Counted from the first letter of the stretch, positions 47,494 through 56,842 are shown. The stretch: 64,000 nt of DNA from Bacteroidota bacterium (GCA_963169635.1 CAUJDL010000066.1:1-64000), one strand, 5' to 3'. Translations and numbers: made by a program. The notes: generated by a model not told the origin, from the letters alone.

Positions 47494-48480
47494 TTATTTC
47501 TTAAATAATTTTACTCCTAATATAAATAAACTTCCTGCAATAGCAGGTATTACTCTATTAATAAACCATATAATAGCTGCTGTAAAAATTATGCCAAGTA
47601 TATTAATACTTATTAATCCAAATAATTGCCTACTTACTTCGCCTCTTAAACCTAACTCTGCAATAGGTATTGTAGGTACCACAGCTAATACCAAAAATAA
47701 TACACAAACCATCCAAGCCAGCTGTACTATTGATGCCTCTACCTGAAATAGTTGTAGTAATAATAAATATTGAACTACAAATACAACGTATCTAAAAAAA
47801 GAAAGTAATAAAACTTTTGTTAATTCCTTATAATGAAAATCTTCTAATTTCTGAATATAAAAAATATACTTAGCAACAAAAGGTATTTTCTCCATCAATT
47901 TTGTAAGCCATGACAGTTGAAAATAAATGAATAAAAAAATAACTGTTACAAAACTTAATGAATACATCATTGCATCTAACCAAAACTTACTTAATCCTTG
48001 TAAATGATGTGTATCATCTAAAATATTTAATCTTACATAAGCCAAACCTATTAAGCCCATTACTAAGGTTATAATTAATTGGCTTAAGCTACCTACTATA
48101 GAAAGTGCAATAGCTCTTAATCTATTACCATCTTTTAAATAAATTACTCTGCCTACATATTCTCCTATACCATTAAAAGTATTTAATGCTACTGCTTGAC
48201 CTGTAAATATGGCTCTATATGCTCTAAAAAAAGGAACTACTTGAATACCCTTAACTAATATTTGCCATTTCTTAGCTTCTATACCCCAATTAACAAACAT
48301 TAAAGCAATTACTACATATAATTTCCAAGCTGCTGCTGTAGTATATGAATTTAAAATTATTTGCCATGCCTGAGAAAGATTAGGCTGCTCTTTTACTTGC
48401 TGATAAATAGAAAAACTTAACCAAACAAATAAAGCAGGACCAATGATATAATTGACAAATATTTTATATTTCCGTTTCAG
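47494..48480 (-). CDS. Flippase-like integral membrane protein (LPG synthase TM region family), probable CTG start
   Basis: A 328-residue polytopic protein of the lysylphosphatidylglycerol-synthase membrane-region family. The core includes GQAVALNTFNGIGEYVGRVIYL and the C-terminal PTIPIAELGLRGEVSRQLFG with a final membrane helix. The first ATG (48300) would drop 60 residues that are coding in style: KRKYKIFVNYIIGPALFVWL followed by a second helix. In frame, TAA (48486-48484) is followed by CTA, CTG, AAA, CGG; no ATG, GTG or TTG occurs before 48300. CTG at 48480 giving MKRKYKI is the best start. It heads a two-gene unit with the DUF3108 gene. Confidence 0.75.
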   Translation of the reverse strand: MKRKYKIFVNYIIGPALFVWLSFSIYQQVKEQPNLSQAWQIILNSYTTAAAWKLYVVIALMFVNWGIEAKKWQILVKGIQVVPFFRAYRAIFTGQAVALNTFNGIGEYVGRVIYLKDGNRLRAIALSIVGSLSQLIITLVMGLIGLAYVRLNILDDTHHLQGLSKFWLDAMMYSLSFVTVIFLFIYFQLSWLTKLMEKIPFVAKYIFYIQKLEDFHYKELTKVLLLSFFRYVVFVVQYLLLLQLFQVEASIVQLAWMVCVLFLVLAVVPTIPIAELGLRGEVSRQLFGLISINILGIIFTAAIIWFINRVIPAIAGSLFILGVKLFKK

Positions 48481-48648
48481 TAGTTAAATTTTTGGTGATA
48501 CAAAATAAGGTATATAAATATGATAAAGAAAAATAACCATTAATTTTTATAATTAATCAAAAAAACATAGTATATTAGTTGTCCTTTAATCCAAATTAAT
48601 ATTTTAATACAACTTTTTTTTGGAATAAATTTTATTAGGCTGTTACCC

Positions 48649-48656
48649 TATTTTTG
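48649..48656 (+). promoter_or_regulatory. Promoter -7 element for the paa operon
   Basis: TATTTTTG matches TAnnTTTG and ends 18 bases before the paaA ATG at 48675. The upstream TTTG at 48619-48622 is about 26 bases away, longer than usual, so this is a partial match. Confidence 0.45.
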
Positions 48657-48674
48657 TACCAAACACTAACTATT

Positions 48675-49619
48675 ATGGATTTGGAAAAACTTGCCACCAA
48701 TTTTCAGCAAAAAATAAATGAAGAAATAAAAATAGAACCAAAAGATTGGATGCCTGATGCTTATAGAAAAACAAATATTAGGCAAATAAGCCAACATGCT
48801 CATAGCGAAATTGTAGGTATGCTACCAGAAGGAAATTGGATTACCAGAGCACCATCATTAAAACGTAAAGCAATTCTTTTAGCAAAAATTCAAGACGAGG
48901 CAGGGCATGGTTTATATTTATATTCTGCTGCTGAAACCTTAGGTATTAGCAGAGAAGAAATGCTAGAACAATTACATACAGGCAAAGCAAAATATTCATC
49001 AATATTTAATTATCCTTCTCTTACATGGGCAGATATGGGTGCAATTGGTTGGTTGGTAGATGGTGCTGCAATTGTAAATCAAATTATTCTTTGCAGAACA
49101 TCTTATGGTCCTTATTCAAGAGCAATGATTAGAATTTGTAAAGAAGAAAGTTTTCATCAACGCCAGGGCTTTGAAATTTTATGGGTACTTTCTCAAGGTA
49201 CAAAAGAACAAAAAGCAATGTGCCAAGATGCTATTAATCGTTGGTGGTGGCCAAGCCTAATGATGTTTGGTCCTAAAGATGATGAAAGCCCTAATACTGC
49301 TCAAAGCTTAGCATGGAAAATAAAAATTAAAACTAATGATGAACTAAGACAACAGTTTGTAGATATGATTGCAGAGCAAGTAAAAGTTTTAGGAATGACA
49401 TTGCCAGACCCTAATTTAAAATGGAATACCAAAAAATTGCATTACGATTTTGGCGAAATAAATTGGCAAGAGTTTTGGAATGTTGTAAATGGTAATGGAC
49501 CATGCAATAAACAAAGATTGAATGCCAGAATTAAAGCTCATAAAGATGGTGCATGGGTAAGAGAAGCTGCTTCTGCTTATGCTGCTAAAAAAAATCAACC
49601 ACAATCAAAAGTAGCCTAA
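48675..49619 (+). CDS. paaA: Phenylacetyl-CoA 1,2-epoxidase subunit A
   Basis: The catalytic di-iron oxygenase subunit of the phenylacetyl-CoA epoxidase, 314 residues. The iron-binding helices include [17 protein letters not shown] and [16 protein letters not shown], giving the ExxH pairs of this family. I start at ATG 48675 ([12 protein letters not shown]), since the longer ORF begins at a TTG inside the promoter. It heads the paa operon; the stop overlaps the start of the lipoprotein gene (TAATG). Confidence 0.95.
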   Translation: MDLEKLATNFQQKINEEIKIEPKDWMPDAYRKTNIRQISQHAHSEIVGMLPEGNWITRAPSLKRKAILLAKIQDEAGHGLYLYSAAETLGISREEMLEQLHTGKAKYSSIFNYPSLTWADMGAIGWLVDGAAIVNQIILCRTSYGPYSRAMIRICKEESFHQRQGFEILWVLSQGTKEQKAMCQDAINRWWWPSLMMFGPKDDESPNTAQSLAWKIKIKTNDELRQQFVDMIAEQVKVLGMTLPDPNLKWNTKKLHYDFGEINWQEFWNVVNGNGPCNKQRLNARIKAHKDGAWVREAASAYAAKKNQPQSKVA

Positions 49620-50026
49620 TGAAAAAAATATTTTTATTTAGTAGTATTATCATTTTTACTCTCTTTAGTTGTAAAGAAAAAGCAGTAAAAAAAGATACAA
49701 GATTTGCTTTAAGAAGCGATACACTAAATACTGTAAAGCTTAGCGATACATTAGTAATTTTTGAAGGTACTTGCAGAGGTTGTGAATACGAAAACTCTAC
49801 AAATTTTGATATAGAAGATACTACTAAAAATATTCAATTACTAACCATTATAACTATTGATAATAACCCACCTGATATGGCTGGTGGTAGTGTTGGTAAA
49901 GAAATAGAATTAGTACCTACTAAAACAGGTAAAGTAAATTTAAAGCTTTATAAGTTTTGGACAGAAGAAAAAACAGCAGAAGACTCTGGCAAAGCTATCA
50001 CTTATCAAATAGAAGTTATCAATTAA
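49619..50026 (+). CDS. Hypothetical lipoprotein inside the paa operon
   Basis: A 135-residue lipoprotein: residues 1-17 are [17 protein letters not shown], and the lipobox Cys18 begins the mature protein. The mature part is soluble and beta-rich, with a CRGC motif (GTCRGCEYENST, near residue 53) and a C-terminal stretch, KTGKVNLKLYKFW then TYQIEVI, which vaguely resembles chagasin/I42 inhibitors. I do not recognise a family. Its ATG overlaps the paaA stop by one base, so it is translationally coupled to a cytoplasmic enzyme. No role in phenylacetate breakdown is known. Confidence 0.7.
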   Translation: MKKIFLFSSIIIFTLFSCKEKAVKKDTRFALRSDTLNTVKLSDTLVIFEGTCRGCEYENSTNFDIEDTTKNIQLLTIITIDNNPPDMAGGSVGKEIELVPTKTGKVNLKLYKFWTEEKTAEDSGKAITYQIEVIN

Positions 50027-50075
50027 AATAATTTATTAAACAATAACAAAATTTACCCCCAAAAAATAAAACACT

Positions 50076-50432
50076 ATGAACAACTTAATAAAAAAATATT
50101 TTTATGGCGATTATGGCGAAATTGAAGAAGGCGGCTCTAACACTTCTCAAGAAAACCAATGGCCTTTATGGGAAATTTTTATTCGTAGTAAACAAGGTTT
50201 AGATCATAAACATGTTGGTAGCCTACATGCTGCAGATGCAAAAATGGCTATTGAAAATGCAAGAGATGTTTATACCAGAAGATTAGAAGGTGTAAGCATT
50301 TGGGTAGTAGAAAGTAAATATATTACTGCTAATAACCCAGATGAAGCAGGTGAACTTTTTGAACCTGCAAAAGATAAAATTTATAGACATCCTACATTTT
50401 ATAAATTACCAGACAAAGTAAATCACATGTAA
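50076..50432 (+). CDS. paaB: Phenylacetyl-CoA 1,2-epoxidase subunit B
   Basis: A 118-residue small subunit of the epoxidase, with the family core QWPLWEIFIRSKQGLDHKHVGSLHAADAKMAIENARDVYTRRLEGVSIWVV-type sequence (split across residues 29-78). PaaB has no catalytic role but is needed for activity and bridges PaaAC. The protein is slightly longer than most at the N-terminus, with MNNLIKKYFYGDYGE preceding. It lies 49 bases after the lipoprotein gene and 57 before paaC. Confidence 0.92.
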   Translation: MNNLIKKYFYGDYGEIEEGGSNTSQENQWPLWEIFIRSKQGLDHKHVGSLHAADAKMAIENARDVYTRRLEGVSIWVVESKYITANNPDEAGELFEPAKDKIYRHPTFYKLPDKVNHM

Positions 50433-50489
50433 AATTTTTCTTTCAATAAGAAATTTTTTATAAAAATATATAAAGACAAATAGCTTATT

Positions 50490-51251
50490 ATGAGTAAACA
50501 ACATGCTTCGGTAACTAACGAGCATAAAATAAATTATATTTTATACTTAGCAGATTCTACACTTATTCTATCACATAGAAATAGTGAATGGTGTGGACAT
50601 GCTCCTATTATAGAACAAGATATTGCACTTACTAATATTGCATTAGATTTATTAGGACAAGCAAGAAGTTTTTATCAATATGCTGCTACACTTATAGGTA
50701 ATAATGTTACTGAAGATAGCCTTGCATATTTAAGAATAGAAAATGAATATAAAAATTTATTACTAACAGAATTACCAAATGATGATTGGGCAAATACTAT
50801 TTTAAAACAATTTTATTTTTCTGTTTATCAGTATTATTTATATCAGCAATTATTAAACAATAGCGATGAGCAAATTGTTGCTATTGCTAATAAAGCTATT
50901 AAAGAAGTTGTTTACCATGTTCGTTGGAGTGGAGAATGGGTTGTAAGACTTGGTGATGGTACTGCTGAAAGTCATCAACGCATGAAAAATGCTATTGAAA
51001 ATTTAAAAAACTATATTGGCGAAATGTTTATTGCTGCTGATTTTGAAACTGCTTTACAAATAGATGTAAACAACATTCAACAACAATGGCAAGAAAAAGT
51101 AAATGCAACTTTTGCAGAAGCTACCCTACCATTACCAGAAAATATTTTTAACCATACAGGTGGCAAAAATGGAGTACATACAGAATACTTAGGTTATATT
51201 TTAACAGAAATGCAATACTTGCAAAGAACATATCCAAATGCAGTATGGTAA
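50490..51251 (+). CDS. paaC: Phenylacetyl-CoA 1,2-epoxidase subunit C
   Basis: A 253-residue structural subunit that pairs with PaaA. It has the ferritin-like fold with SHRNSEWCGHAPIIEQDIALTN near residue 27, LDLLGQARSFYQYAA and VVYHVRWSGEWVVRLGDGTAESH, as in other PaaC proteins, which keep the fold but lack the full set of iron ligands. It overlaps paaD by 7 bases, a sign of coupled translation. Confidence 0.94.
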   Translation: MSKQHASVTNEHKINYILYLADSTLILSHRNSEWCGHAPIIEQDIALTNIALDLLGQARSFYQYAATLIGNNVTEDSLAYLRIENEYKNLLLTELPNDDWANTILKQFYFSVYQYYLYQQLLNNSDEQIVAIANKAIKEVVYHVRWSGEWVVRLGDGTAESHQRMKNAIENLKNYIGEMFIAADFETALQIDVNNIQQQWQEKVNATFAEATLPLPENIFNHTGGKNGVHTEYLGYILTEMQYLQRTYPNAVW

Positions 51252-51751
51252 ATGAAAACAACATATCAATTGCAACTATTTGGAGTATTATTGAAACAAT
51301 TCCAGACCCAGAAATTCCTGTTATTACTTTAAAAGATTTGGGTGTTATAAGAGATGTAAAAATTGATGATGATAATAATATTGAAGTAATAATTACACCA
51401 ACATATATTGGCTGCCCTGCAGTAGATATGATGAGTATGCAAATAATGCAAGAGCTTGCTGAGCATGGATATAAAAATACAAAAGTTACTAAAATACTTT
51501 CTCCTGCTTGGACTACAGATTGGTTAAGTGAAGAAGGAAAAAAGAAATTGAAAGCTTATGGTATTGCACCACCTAATCAAAAGCAAATAGTTTGCACACC
51601 AGATTTATTTCAGCAAGAAGAAGCAGTACAATGCCCACGTTGCGACTCTTATCATACAAAAATGATTGCACGTTTTGGCAGTACACCTTGCAAAGCATTA
51701 TATCAATGCAACGATTGCAAAGAACCATTTGATTATTTTAAATGTCATTAA
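51245..51751 (+). CDS. paaD: Phenylacetate degradation protein PaaD
   Basis: A 168-residue protein with an N-terminal DUF59/MIP18-type domain (SIIETIPDPEIPVITLKDLGVIRDV, then GCPAVDMMSMQIMQEL) and a C-terminal zinc-ribbon-like domain with CPRC, CNDC and a CH end. PaaD is thought to help assemble the iron centre or the Fe-S cluster of the epoxidase or its reductase. It overlaps paaC at the start and precedes a paaG-like gene by 22 bases. Confidence 0.93.
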   Translation: MVNENNISIATIWSIIETIPDPEIPVITLKDLGVIRDVKIDDDNNIEVIITPTYIGCPAVDMMSMQIMQELAEHGYKNTKVTKILSPAWTTDWLSEEGKKKLKAYGIAPPNQKQIVCTPDLFQQEEAVQCPRCDSYHTKMIARFGSTPCKALYQCNDCKEPFDYFKCH

Positions 51752-51773
51752 AAAATTTATCAAACAAAATAAT

Positions 51774-52550
51774 ATGTCATCTGTTTTATTAGAAGTAAAA
51801 AATGCAATTGCTTTTATTACCTTAAATCGTCCAGAAAAATATAATTCATTTAATAGAGAAATGGCTTTATTGCTGCAAGAAATTTTAGATAATTGTGAGG
51901 CAGATAAAAATATTAGAGCCATTTATATTACTGGTGCTGGTAAAGCATTTTGTGCAGGACAAGATTTAGCAGAAGTTGTAGATCCTAACGGACCAGGTAT
52001 GAATAAAATTTTAAGTGAGCATTATAATCCTATTATCAAGCGAATAAGAAATATTAATAAACCTATTATTGCTGCAATAAATGGTGTAGCTGCAGGTGCT
52101 GGTGCAAATATTGCTTTAAGTTGCGATGTAGTTATAGCTGCTGCTAATGCAAGTTTTATTCAAGCATTTTCTAAAATTGGTTTAATACCAGATAGTGGAG
52201 GTACATTTTTTTTACCAAGATTAATAGGCTTTCAAAAAGCAAGTGCATTAATGATGCTTGGCGATAAAGTAACTGCTGAAGAAGCTTTACAAATGGGTAT
52301 GATATATAAAGTTTTTGCAGACGATATTTTTAAAACTGAGAGTGAAAAAATTGCTGCAATACTTGCTCAATTACCTACAAAAGCATTGGCTTATATTAAA
52401 CATGCTTTAAACCAATCGGCACAACATAATTTAGAACAACAATTATTGTTAGAAGACGATTATCAACAAAAAGCTGCTATTACCAAAGATTATAAAGAAG
52501 GTGTAGCTGCATTTTTAGAAAAAAGATTACCAAAATTTATTGGCGAATAA
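51774..52550 (+). CDS. paaG: Enoyl-CoA hydratase/isomerase, PaaG-like
   Basis: A 258-residue crotonase-fold protein. I start at ATG 51774 (MSSVLLEVKNAIAFIT); the longer ORF overlaps paaD and adds unrelated residues. Signature segments are ITLNRPEKYNSFNREM, AFCAGQDLAEVVDP, AAINGVAAGAGANIALSCDVVIAA with the oxyanion-hole glycines, and FSKIGLIPDSGGTFFLPRL. The position after paaABCD and the Asp in PDSGG suggest PaaG, which converts the epoxide to the oxepin-CoA. A PaaF-like role is the alternative. Confidence 0.88.
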   Translation: MSSVLLEVKNAIAFITLNRPEKYNSFNREMALLLQEILDNCEADKNIRAIYITGAGKAFCAGQDLAEVVDPNGPGMNKILSEHYNPIIKRIRNINKPIIAAINGVAAGAGANIALSCDVVIAAANASFIQAFSKIGLIPDSGGTFFLPRLIGFQKASALMMLGDKVTAEEALQMGMIYKVFADDIFKTESEKIAAILAQLPTKALAYIKHALNQSAQHNLEQQLLLEDDYQQKAAITKDYKEGVAAFLEKRLPKFIGE

Positions 52551-52621
52551 AAGCAATAAATAATTAATTATATTTTCTTTAAAAGGAAAATTACATTACT
52601 AACTGCTTAATAAAAATTAAT

Positions 52622-53035
52622 ATGAGTACTACACCACAACAAGTAGTTAATCACATGATGGAGCATGATATGTTTTCTCAGTGGTTAGGTATTACTGTGT
52701 TAGAAATAAAAGAAGGTTACAGTAAAATACAAATGACTGTACGTAAAGAAATGATGAATGGTTTTGGTATAGCTCATGGTGGTATTGCATTTAGCTTTGC
52801 TGATAGTGCATTTGCTTTTGCTTGTAATAATAGAAATAATTTATCTGTAGCTTTAGATACCTCTATTAATTTTACAAAACCTGTACATACAAATGATGTA
52901 TTAATTGCAGAAGCAAAAGAATTACATAATGGAAAAAGTACAGGCTTATATCATATTACCATTACAAATCAGCATAACCATATTGTTGCAATGTTTAAAG
53001 GCACTTGCTTTAGAACAAATAAAAATTTAGTATAG
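52622..53035 (+). CDS. paaI: Hydroxyphenylacetyl-CoA thioesterase PaaI
   Basis: A 137-residue hotdog-fold thioesterase. The active-site segment is GFGIAHGGIAFSFADSAFAFACN near residue 47, with the catalytic Asp in ADSA, followed by SVALDTSINFTKPVHTNDVL. PaaI hydrolyses aryl-CoA intermediates and protects CoA pools in the pathway. It lies 71 bases after the paaG-like gene and converges on the CoA-binding protein gene 20 bases away. Confidence 0.92.
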   Translation: MSTTPQQVVNHMMEHDMFSQWLGITVLEIKEGYSKIQMTVRKEMMNGFGIAHGGIAFSFADSAFAFACNNRNNLSVALDTSINFTKPVHTNDVLIAEAKELHNGKSTGLYHITITNQHNHIVAMFKGTCFRTNKNLV

Positions 53036-53055
53036 TTTTTCTTAAAAGAAATTTT

Positions 53056-53418
53056 TTAATACTGCCCTGTACTCAGCATTACTAAAGTACAAGCTTCTAT
53101 TGTTTCAATATTATTTTTTTCTGCTAATTGTACTAATTCAAAATTTTCTGTACCGGGATTAAAAATTATTCTCTTTGGTTTTAATGAAAGAATATAATTG
53201 TAATAGGTTTGTTGTCTTTGAGGATTTAAATAAAGTGTTACAGTATCTATATCATTAAACATTATAGGTTCTTTATGTACTGTAATATTTTCTATTGTTG
53301 TTTGTTTGCTACCAATTGCTTCTACAGTATGTCCATAAGCTAATAATTTTTTTACAGCTTTATTACTATATCTTTCAATATTATCAGAAGCACCTAACAC
53401 TAAAGTTTTTTTATTCAT
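53056..53418 (-). CDS. CoA-binding domain protein
   Basis: A 120-residue Rossmann-fold protein of the YccU-like CoA-binding family. I start at ATG 53418 (MNKKTLVLGASDN), since this gives the family's usual N-terminus; the longer ORF begins at a TTG. The core is LVLGASDNIERYSNKAVKKLLAYGHTVEAIG and the later FNPGTENFELVQLAEKN with EACTLVMLS. These proteins resemble succinyl-CoA synthetase CoA-binding domains; function is unclear. It follows gldB by 10 bases and is likely co-transcribed. Confidence 0.88.
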   Translation of the reverse strand: MNKKTLVLGASDNIERYSNKAVKKLLAYGHTVEAIGSKQTTIENITVHKEPIMFNDIDTVTLYLNPQRQQTYYNYILSLKPKRIIFNPGTENFELVQLAEKNNIETIEACTLVMLSTGQY

Positions 53419-53428
53419 ACAAAAAAAA

Positions 53429-54520
53429 TTATGGCTTGTATTTAGCTTGTTCAAAAATTTGTTTTGCAGGGGTATTAATTAAATCTTGTAATGTTTTTTT
53501 ATCATTCTTCTGCATCCATTTTTTTACAATTTGCCAACCTACAAATTTTCCTATAAAGCCTGGTGAGGTTTCTCCAAAAGCAGTTGTTTTTGGGCCATCA
53601 TTCATATACTCCATTACAATAGATGGTTCTGTTTGATAAATTAAATCATTTGTTATAAAAAAGCTCCAGATAGATGCTTCACTTTTATAACATGCATCTA
53701 ACTGATTTTGTGTATAGCCAATTTTTAAACTATCTGCAGCATAAGGTAAAAATGCATCTAATACATAAAGCTTTTTACCTGCTTCTATCATTTGTTCTAT
53801 TAATGGTTTGCCTTGATATGATTGATGAAAAATATCGTCAATAATTACATTTAAAACATTTATAGGTATATAAGCTTTATCAAATCTTCTACTAATAAAT
53901 GTTGGATAAAACTGTTGCATTGCAGGCTCTTTATACATTGCATAGTCTTTACCCATATTTAGCTGAAGCCCAACTGCCATAATATTTTCATTAATTCTTA
54001 CAGCACCAGAGCCACCACTATTATCACTTAACATTATAAAAGCATCCCAAGGACCAATGTATGTTATTAATTGTGTTGGTAGCTGATATTGAGGAAAATA
54101 ATATTTTACAAATTGAAAGCCTTGTTTAATATCTTTTTCTGCTGCTGAAAAATCTTTAAAAATATTTTTACTATCTGCATATACATTGCTATAAGCATTG
54201 GTAAAAAGTTTTACTGCATTAATTACACTATCAGGCTGTGGATTTATAGCTAATAAATTGTATAAATAATCTATTGCAAAGTTTGGATATTTTTCAAATA
54301 ATGTTTGAATAGCATTATCTAAATGTGTAGTATCCATAGAAAAAAAATCTTGCTCAAAACGTTGTGTACTAAGCTCTATTTTTATATGAGATACATCAGG
54401 AATTTTTTTGTTATTGTTACAACCTGCAAATACAAATAGTGTAAAAAATGTTATGCTGATAAAAAGAAAATACTTTTTATAAAACAATATAGTTTCTTTT
54501 AACTTTAATAAATGGAGCAT
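53429..54520 (-). CDS. gldB: Gliding motility lipoprotein GldB
   Basis: A 363-residue lipoprotein with a long signal sequence ending LFVFAGC (Cys33). Family features include HIKIELSTQRFEQDFFSMDT near residue 43 and YIGPWDAFIMLSDNSGGSGAVR, with ISRRFDKAYIPINVLNVIIDD in the C-terminal half. GldB is required for gliding in Flavobacterium and is widespread in Bacteroidota that do not glide, where its role is uncertain. It lies 24 bases downstream of recQ. Confidence 0.88.
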   Translation of the reverse strand: MLHLLKLKETILFYKKYFLFISITFFTLFVFAGCNNNKKIPDVSHIKIELSTQRFEQDFFSMDTTHLDNAIQTLFEKYPNFAIDYLYNLLAINPQPDSVINAVKLFTNAYSNVYADSKNIFKDFSAAEKDIKQGFQFVKYYFPQYQLPTQLITYIGPWDAFIMLSDNSGGSGAVRINENIMAVGLQLNMGKDYAMYKEPAMQQFYPTFISRRFDKAYIPINVLNVIIDDIFHQSYQGKPLIEQMIEAGKKLYVLDAFLPYAADSLKIGYTQNQLDACYKSEASIWSFFITNDLIYQTEPSIVMEYMNDGPKTTAFGETSPGFIGKFVGWQIVKKWMQKNDKKTLQDLINTPAKQIFEQAKYKP

Positions 54521-54544
54521 GAAAATATTTTAATAGCTAAAAAA

Positions 54545-56842
54545 TTAATTACCAAAAACACTTAAAAATTTAATACGCATTATTTTTAATTGCTCCCATG
54601 TATAATTATATTCTGCAAGTTCTTTTTGTGCTACTTCTAACGAAGAGGTTTCGCAACTTTTAAAATATGCTAAAATTTCTTCTTGGTCTATTTCATCTAA
54701 CCAATCATCTATTGCATAATCTAAATTAAGTCTTGTACCACTTGCAGTAATAGTTTCCATTTCTTCTAAAAGCTCGTTAAGGGTAAGTCCTCTAATACTT
54801 GCAATAGTTTCTATAGGTATTTTTTTATCTATATTTTGAATAATAAAAATTTTGTTACTGCTTTTATTAGCCACACTTTTCATTACAAAATCATCGGGCT
54901 TTTCAATATCATTTTCTTCTACATATTTAGCAATTAGTTCTACAAAAGGTTTACCATATTTTAAAGCTTTGCCTTTACTAACACCCTGACATTTTTCTAA
55001 CTCATCTAATGTTGTTGGGTATAGTGTACTCATATCTTGTAATGAGTTTTCTAAAAAAATAACAAATGGTGGCAATCCTTTTTTCTTAGCTTCTTTTTGT
55101 CTAAGTTCTTTCAGCATTTCAAACAATACATCATCTGCACCAGCAGAAGCTTCACCTTCTACTTCTACATCATCATCATCATCGTCTGCATCATGAAAAA
55201 TATTATTTAATACAATAGTAAATGAAGTAGGTTTTTTCATCCATGCTAAACCCTTATCAGTAAATTTAAGTAAGCCATATTCTTCAATATCTTTAGTAAT
55301 AAGATTTTCTAACATCATTTGTCTTATTAAACTATTCCAAAAATGTGCATCTTTATCTTTACCTATACCAAATACAGGAGATTTATCGTGTCTGAACATG
55401 GTAATTTGTGGTGTAAGTCTGCCCATAATTACATTAATAGTATAATCTGCCACAAATCTTTCATCTAAAGCTTTAATAACTTTCATCGCTTTTACTACAT
55501 CGTCTTTAGCTTCTATTTTTTCTTTTGGATGTTTGCAATTATCGCAATTGCCACATTTTCTATCGCCCCATTCTTCACCAAAATAATGTAGTAAAATTTT
55601 TCTTCTACAAACACTGCTTTCTGCAAAAGCAACAGTTTCATTTATTAGTTGTGCACCAACTTCTCTTTCACTCAAAGGTTTATCTCTCATTAAATGTTCT
55701 AATTTAGAAACATCTTTATGAGAGTAGTATAAAACACAAATACCTTCTAAACCATCACGTCCTGCTCTACCAGTTTCTTGATAATAATTTTCTATTGATT
55801 TAGGAATATTGTAATGAATGACAAAACGAATATCTGGCTTATCAATACCCATACCAAATGCAATTGTTGCTACAATTACTTGTACTTCTTCGTTTAAAAA
55901 ATCGTCTTGTCTTTTGCTTCTAAGTTTTTGGTCTAATCCTGCATGATAAGCAACAGCTTTAATATTATTAGCCATTAAAACTTCTGCTAATTCTTCTGTT
56001 GTTCTTCTGTTTAATGTATAAATAATACCACTCTTACCTTTATGATGAGTAATAAATTTTACAATATGTTTTATAGTATGTTCTTTCTTTAATTTAGGTT
56101 GTACTTCATAAAAAAGATTAGTACGATTAAAAGAAGAAATAAACACATTAGGATTTCTTAAGCCTAAGTTTTTAATAATATCGCTTTGTACTTTTGGTGT
56201 AGCCGTAGCTGTTAAGGCTATTACAGGAATATGAGGATTTATTTCGTTCATCATATCTCTTAACCTTCTATATTCTGGTCTAAAATCATGACCCCATTCA
56301 CTAATACAATGAGCTTCATCTACACCAAAAAATGAAATATTTAAATCGCCAAAGAATTCTAAGTTTTCTTCTTTAGTAAGTGTTTCTGGTGCTACATATA
56401 AAAGTTTAGTTTTTCCTGCAAGTAAATCTTCTTTTACAATTTTTATTTGTCCTTTGTTTAAAGATGAGTTTAAGAAATGTGCTACATCATCTTGTTCGCT
56501 ATAACCTCTAACTAAATCTACCTGATTTTTCATTAAGGCAATTAATGGAGATACAATAATAGCACATCCAGGCAATAGCATTGCTGGTAATTGATAGCAT
56601 AAACTTTTACCACCACCAGTAGGCATAATAACAAACGTATCGTTATTGGTTAATAAACTATTGATAGATTTTTCTTGTGTGCCTTTAAACTCTGTAAAAC
56701 CAAAATACTTTTGTAACCCTGCATGAATATCATAATCATGCTGCTTTTTTACTAAATTGTTGGGCTTTGTAACACTATGCTTTGAAGTAGTTCTAGAAAC
56801 AGCTGATTTTTTAGCTGTTGTTTTTTTTGATGATGTAGGCAT
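54545..56842 (-). CDS. recQ: ATP-dependent DNA helicase RecQ
   Basis: A 765-residue RecQ helicase. The ATPase core has Walker A in MPTGGGKSLCYQLPA near residue 75, the DEAH box in FGVDEAHCISEWGHDFRPEYRRL and motif VI in QETGRAGRDGLEGICVLYY. Zinc-binding cysteines occur in CRRKILLHYFGEEWGDRKCGNCDNC. An RQC winged-helix region follows, then an acidic linker (DADDDDDDVEVEGE) and an HRDC domain near 575-650, ending with an extra helix-turn-helix-like segment (IPIETIASIRGLTLNELL). The 30 residues at the start are basic and low complexity. Confidence 0.95.
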   Translation of the reverse strand: MPTSSKKTTAKKSAVSRTTSKHSVTKPNNLVKKQHDYDIHAGLQKYFGFTEFKGTQEKSINSLLTNNDTFVIMPTGGGKSLCYQLPAMLLPGCAIIVSPLIALMKNQVDLVRGYSEQDDVAHFLNSSLNKGQIKIVKEDLLAGKTKLLYVAPETLTKEENLEFFGDLNISFFGVDEAHCISEWGHDFRPEYRRLRDMMNEINPHIPVIALTATATPKVQSDIIKNLGLRNPNVFISSFNRTNLFYEVQPKLKKEHTIKHIVKFITHHKGKSGIIYTLNRRTTEELAEVLMANNIKAVAYHAGLDQKLRSKRQDDFLNEEVQVIVATIAFGMGIDKPDIRFVIHYNIPKSIENYYQETGRAGRDGLEGICVLYYSHKDVSKLEHLMRDKPLSEREVGAQLINETVAFAESSVCRRKILLHYFGEEWGDRKCGNCDNCKHPKEKIEAKDDVVKAMKVIKALDERFVADYTINVIMGRLTPQITMFRHDKSPVFGIGKDKDAHFWNSLIRQMMLENLITKDIEEYGLLKFTDKGLAWMKKPTSFTIVLNNIFHDADDDDDDVEVEGEASAGADDVLFEMLKELRQKEAKKKGLPPFVIFLENSLQDMSTLYPTTLDELEKCQGVSKGKALKYGKPFVELIAKYVEENDIEKPDDFVMKSVANKSSNKIFIIQNIDKKIPIETIASIRGLTLNELLEEMETITASGTRLNLDYAIDDWLDEIDQEEILAYFKSCETSSLEVAQKELAEYNYTWEQLKIMRIKFLSVFGN

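Noticed and set aside
48300-48302. ATG at 48300 as the start of the flippase-like gene
   Set aside because: It would remove about 60 residues of membrane-helix sequence that are clearly coding in style, so CTG at 48480 was preferred.
51666-51773. Upstream extension of the paaG-like ORF
   Set aside because: The 36 extra residues overlap paaD and do not resemble any crotonase N-terminus.
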